From contig JAZNLY010000091.1 in assembly GCA_045579305.1 (NCBI GenBank), positions 1-22,975 of the forward strand: a DNA stretch of 22,975 bases, read 5' to 3'. The translations under genes and the position numbers were made by a program. Each line of letters opens with the position of its first letter. The stretch's first letter is position 1. Shown in pieces: positions 22,596 through 22,975 of this stretch. Below the pieces are notes generated by a model. That model searched no databases. It was given only the letters and a program-made list of their open reading frames with translations, and had not been told where the DNA came from. The stretch comes from Fimenecus sp045579305. Its GTDB lineage: Bacteria > Bacillota > Clostridia > Oscillospirales > Acutalibacteraceae.

Positions 22596-22975
22596 TTATA
22601 AATCAAGAAGCCATTTATGCTTCGGGTCATCAATTCTTGTTTTAATCCATGGGTCATTTTCTAAATGTCTAATCATCCACACATAGCACATTGAATAACC
22701 AGGAGCTGCTACCTGCTGATGAGTTTTCATTGGTGTGATACAAAGAACACCCTGGTCCTCTACTTTATAACAATCATCACCGTTAAAACCTACGCCGAAA
22801 CCTTGTGGTTTATCGAATTCATAATAATAAACCTCAGGCTGTGGGTGATAATGTGGTGGATAACTTGACCAACAACCAGGTTTGTGGATAACCTCGCCAA
22901 GAACCATATTTGAATATGGTGCATTTTCATAATCAAAAAGTGTGAGAACTTGTCTGTGAGCAGTACCATTCCATT
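22596..22975 (-). CDS. iolB: 5-deoxy-glucuronate isomerase, C-terminal part (cut by window edge)
   Basis: The frame stays open to the right edge, where the visible part begins WNGTAHRQVLTLFDYENAPYS and continues into MVLGEVIHKPGCWSSYPPHY, a cupin segment of IolB. The histidines in the YPPHYHPQPEVYYYE stretch are the metal ligands of the cupin site, and KTHQQVAAPGYSMCYVWMIRH is also characteristic. About 126 codons are present of a protein usually around 270 residues, so the N-terminal half lies outside. IolB converts 5-deoxy-glucuronate to 2-deoxy-5-keto-gluconate. The internal ATG at 22907 is not the start. It is the most upstream iol gene visible; the operon promoter must lie outside. Confidence 0.96.
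   Translation of the reverse strand, partial: WNGTAHRQVLTLFDYENAPYSNMVLGEVIHKPGCWSSYPPHYHPQPEVYYYEFDKPQGFGVGFNGDDCYKVEDQGVLCITPMKTHQQVAAPGYSMCYVWMIRHLENDPWIKTRIDDPKHKWLLDL

Overview
The window reads as a chromosomal segment of a low-GC Gram-positive anaerobe, most likely a clostridial (Oscillospiraceae/Ruminococcaceae-like) gut bacterium. The basis is AT-rich sequence, consensus sigma-A promoters (TTGxxx-16/17/18-TAtAAT), strong AGGAGG-type ribosome binding sites, short T-tailed hairpin terminators, and gene types common in gut Clostridia: an NrdR repressor, a TetM-like GTPase paralogue, a GPH symporter, an FMN/Fe-S/FAD 'old yellow' reductase and a myo-inositol operon. Assignment to genus is not possible from the sequence alone. 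No phage, transposase, CRISPR array or rRNA was seen.

Layout. (1) 65-222: tRNA-Ala(GGC) followed by a hairpin terminator. (2) 447-4987, + strand: three genes, each with its own clear promoter and terminator: a membrane-anchored XRE-family regulator, a secreted DUF4434 glycoside-hydrolase-like protein, and a GPH-family sugar:cation symporter. (3) 4990-9473, - strand: an EF-G/TetM-like ribosomal GTPase, a secreted alpha/beta hydrolase with an unusual nucleophile elbow, and nrdR, each with its own promoter; the hydrolase and nrdR are closed by their own hairpin terminators, and the GTPase shares a bidirectional terminator with the convergent symporter gene. (4) 9530-13081, - strand: a tight four-gene operon in the order circularly permuted ATP-grasp, Alpha-E, transglutaminase-like, TIM-barrel isomerase-like. 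The first three are a known but functionally unsolved amidoligase-type cluster. This is the least understood system in the window. (5) 13216-16170, + strand: an SDR oxidoreductase translationally coupled (TAATG) to a 690-residue FMN/4Fe-4S/FAD reductase. (6) 16182-22975, - strand: a YbaK-type editing protein, and upstream of it a myo-inositol catabolic operon transcribed iolB > iolD > iolE > mmsA(iolA) > iolG, with iolB cut by the right edge.

How the genes work together. IolG oxidises myo-inositol to scyllo-inosose, IolE dehydrates it, IolD opens the ring, IolB isomerises 5-deoxy-glucuronate, and MmsA makes the CoA thioester at the end; the kinase (IolC), aldolase (IolJ) and transporter are not in the window. 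The gaps in the distal half of this operon are filled by dispersed palindromic repeats: three copies of one long hairpin family, a separate 102-bp inverted-repeat element whose end overlaps the iolE stop codon, and a GC-rich perfect hairpin. They lie inside a presumably co-transcribed unit and so may affect mRNA processing or the relative output of its genes.
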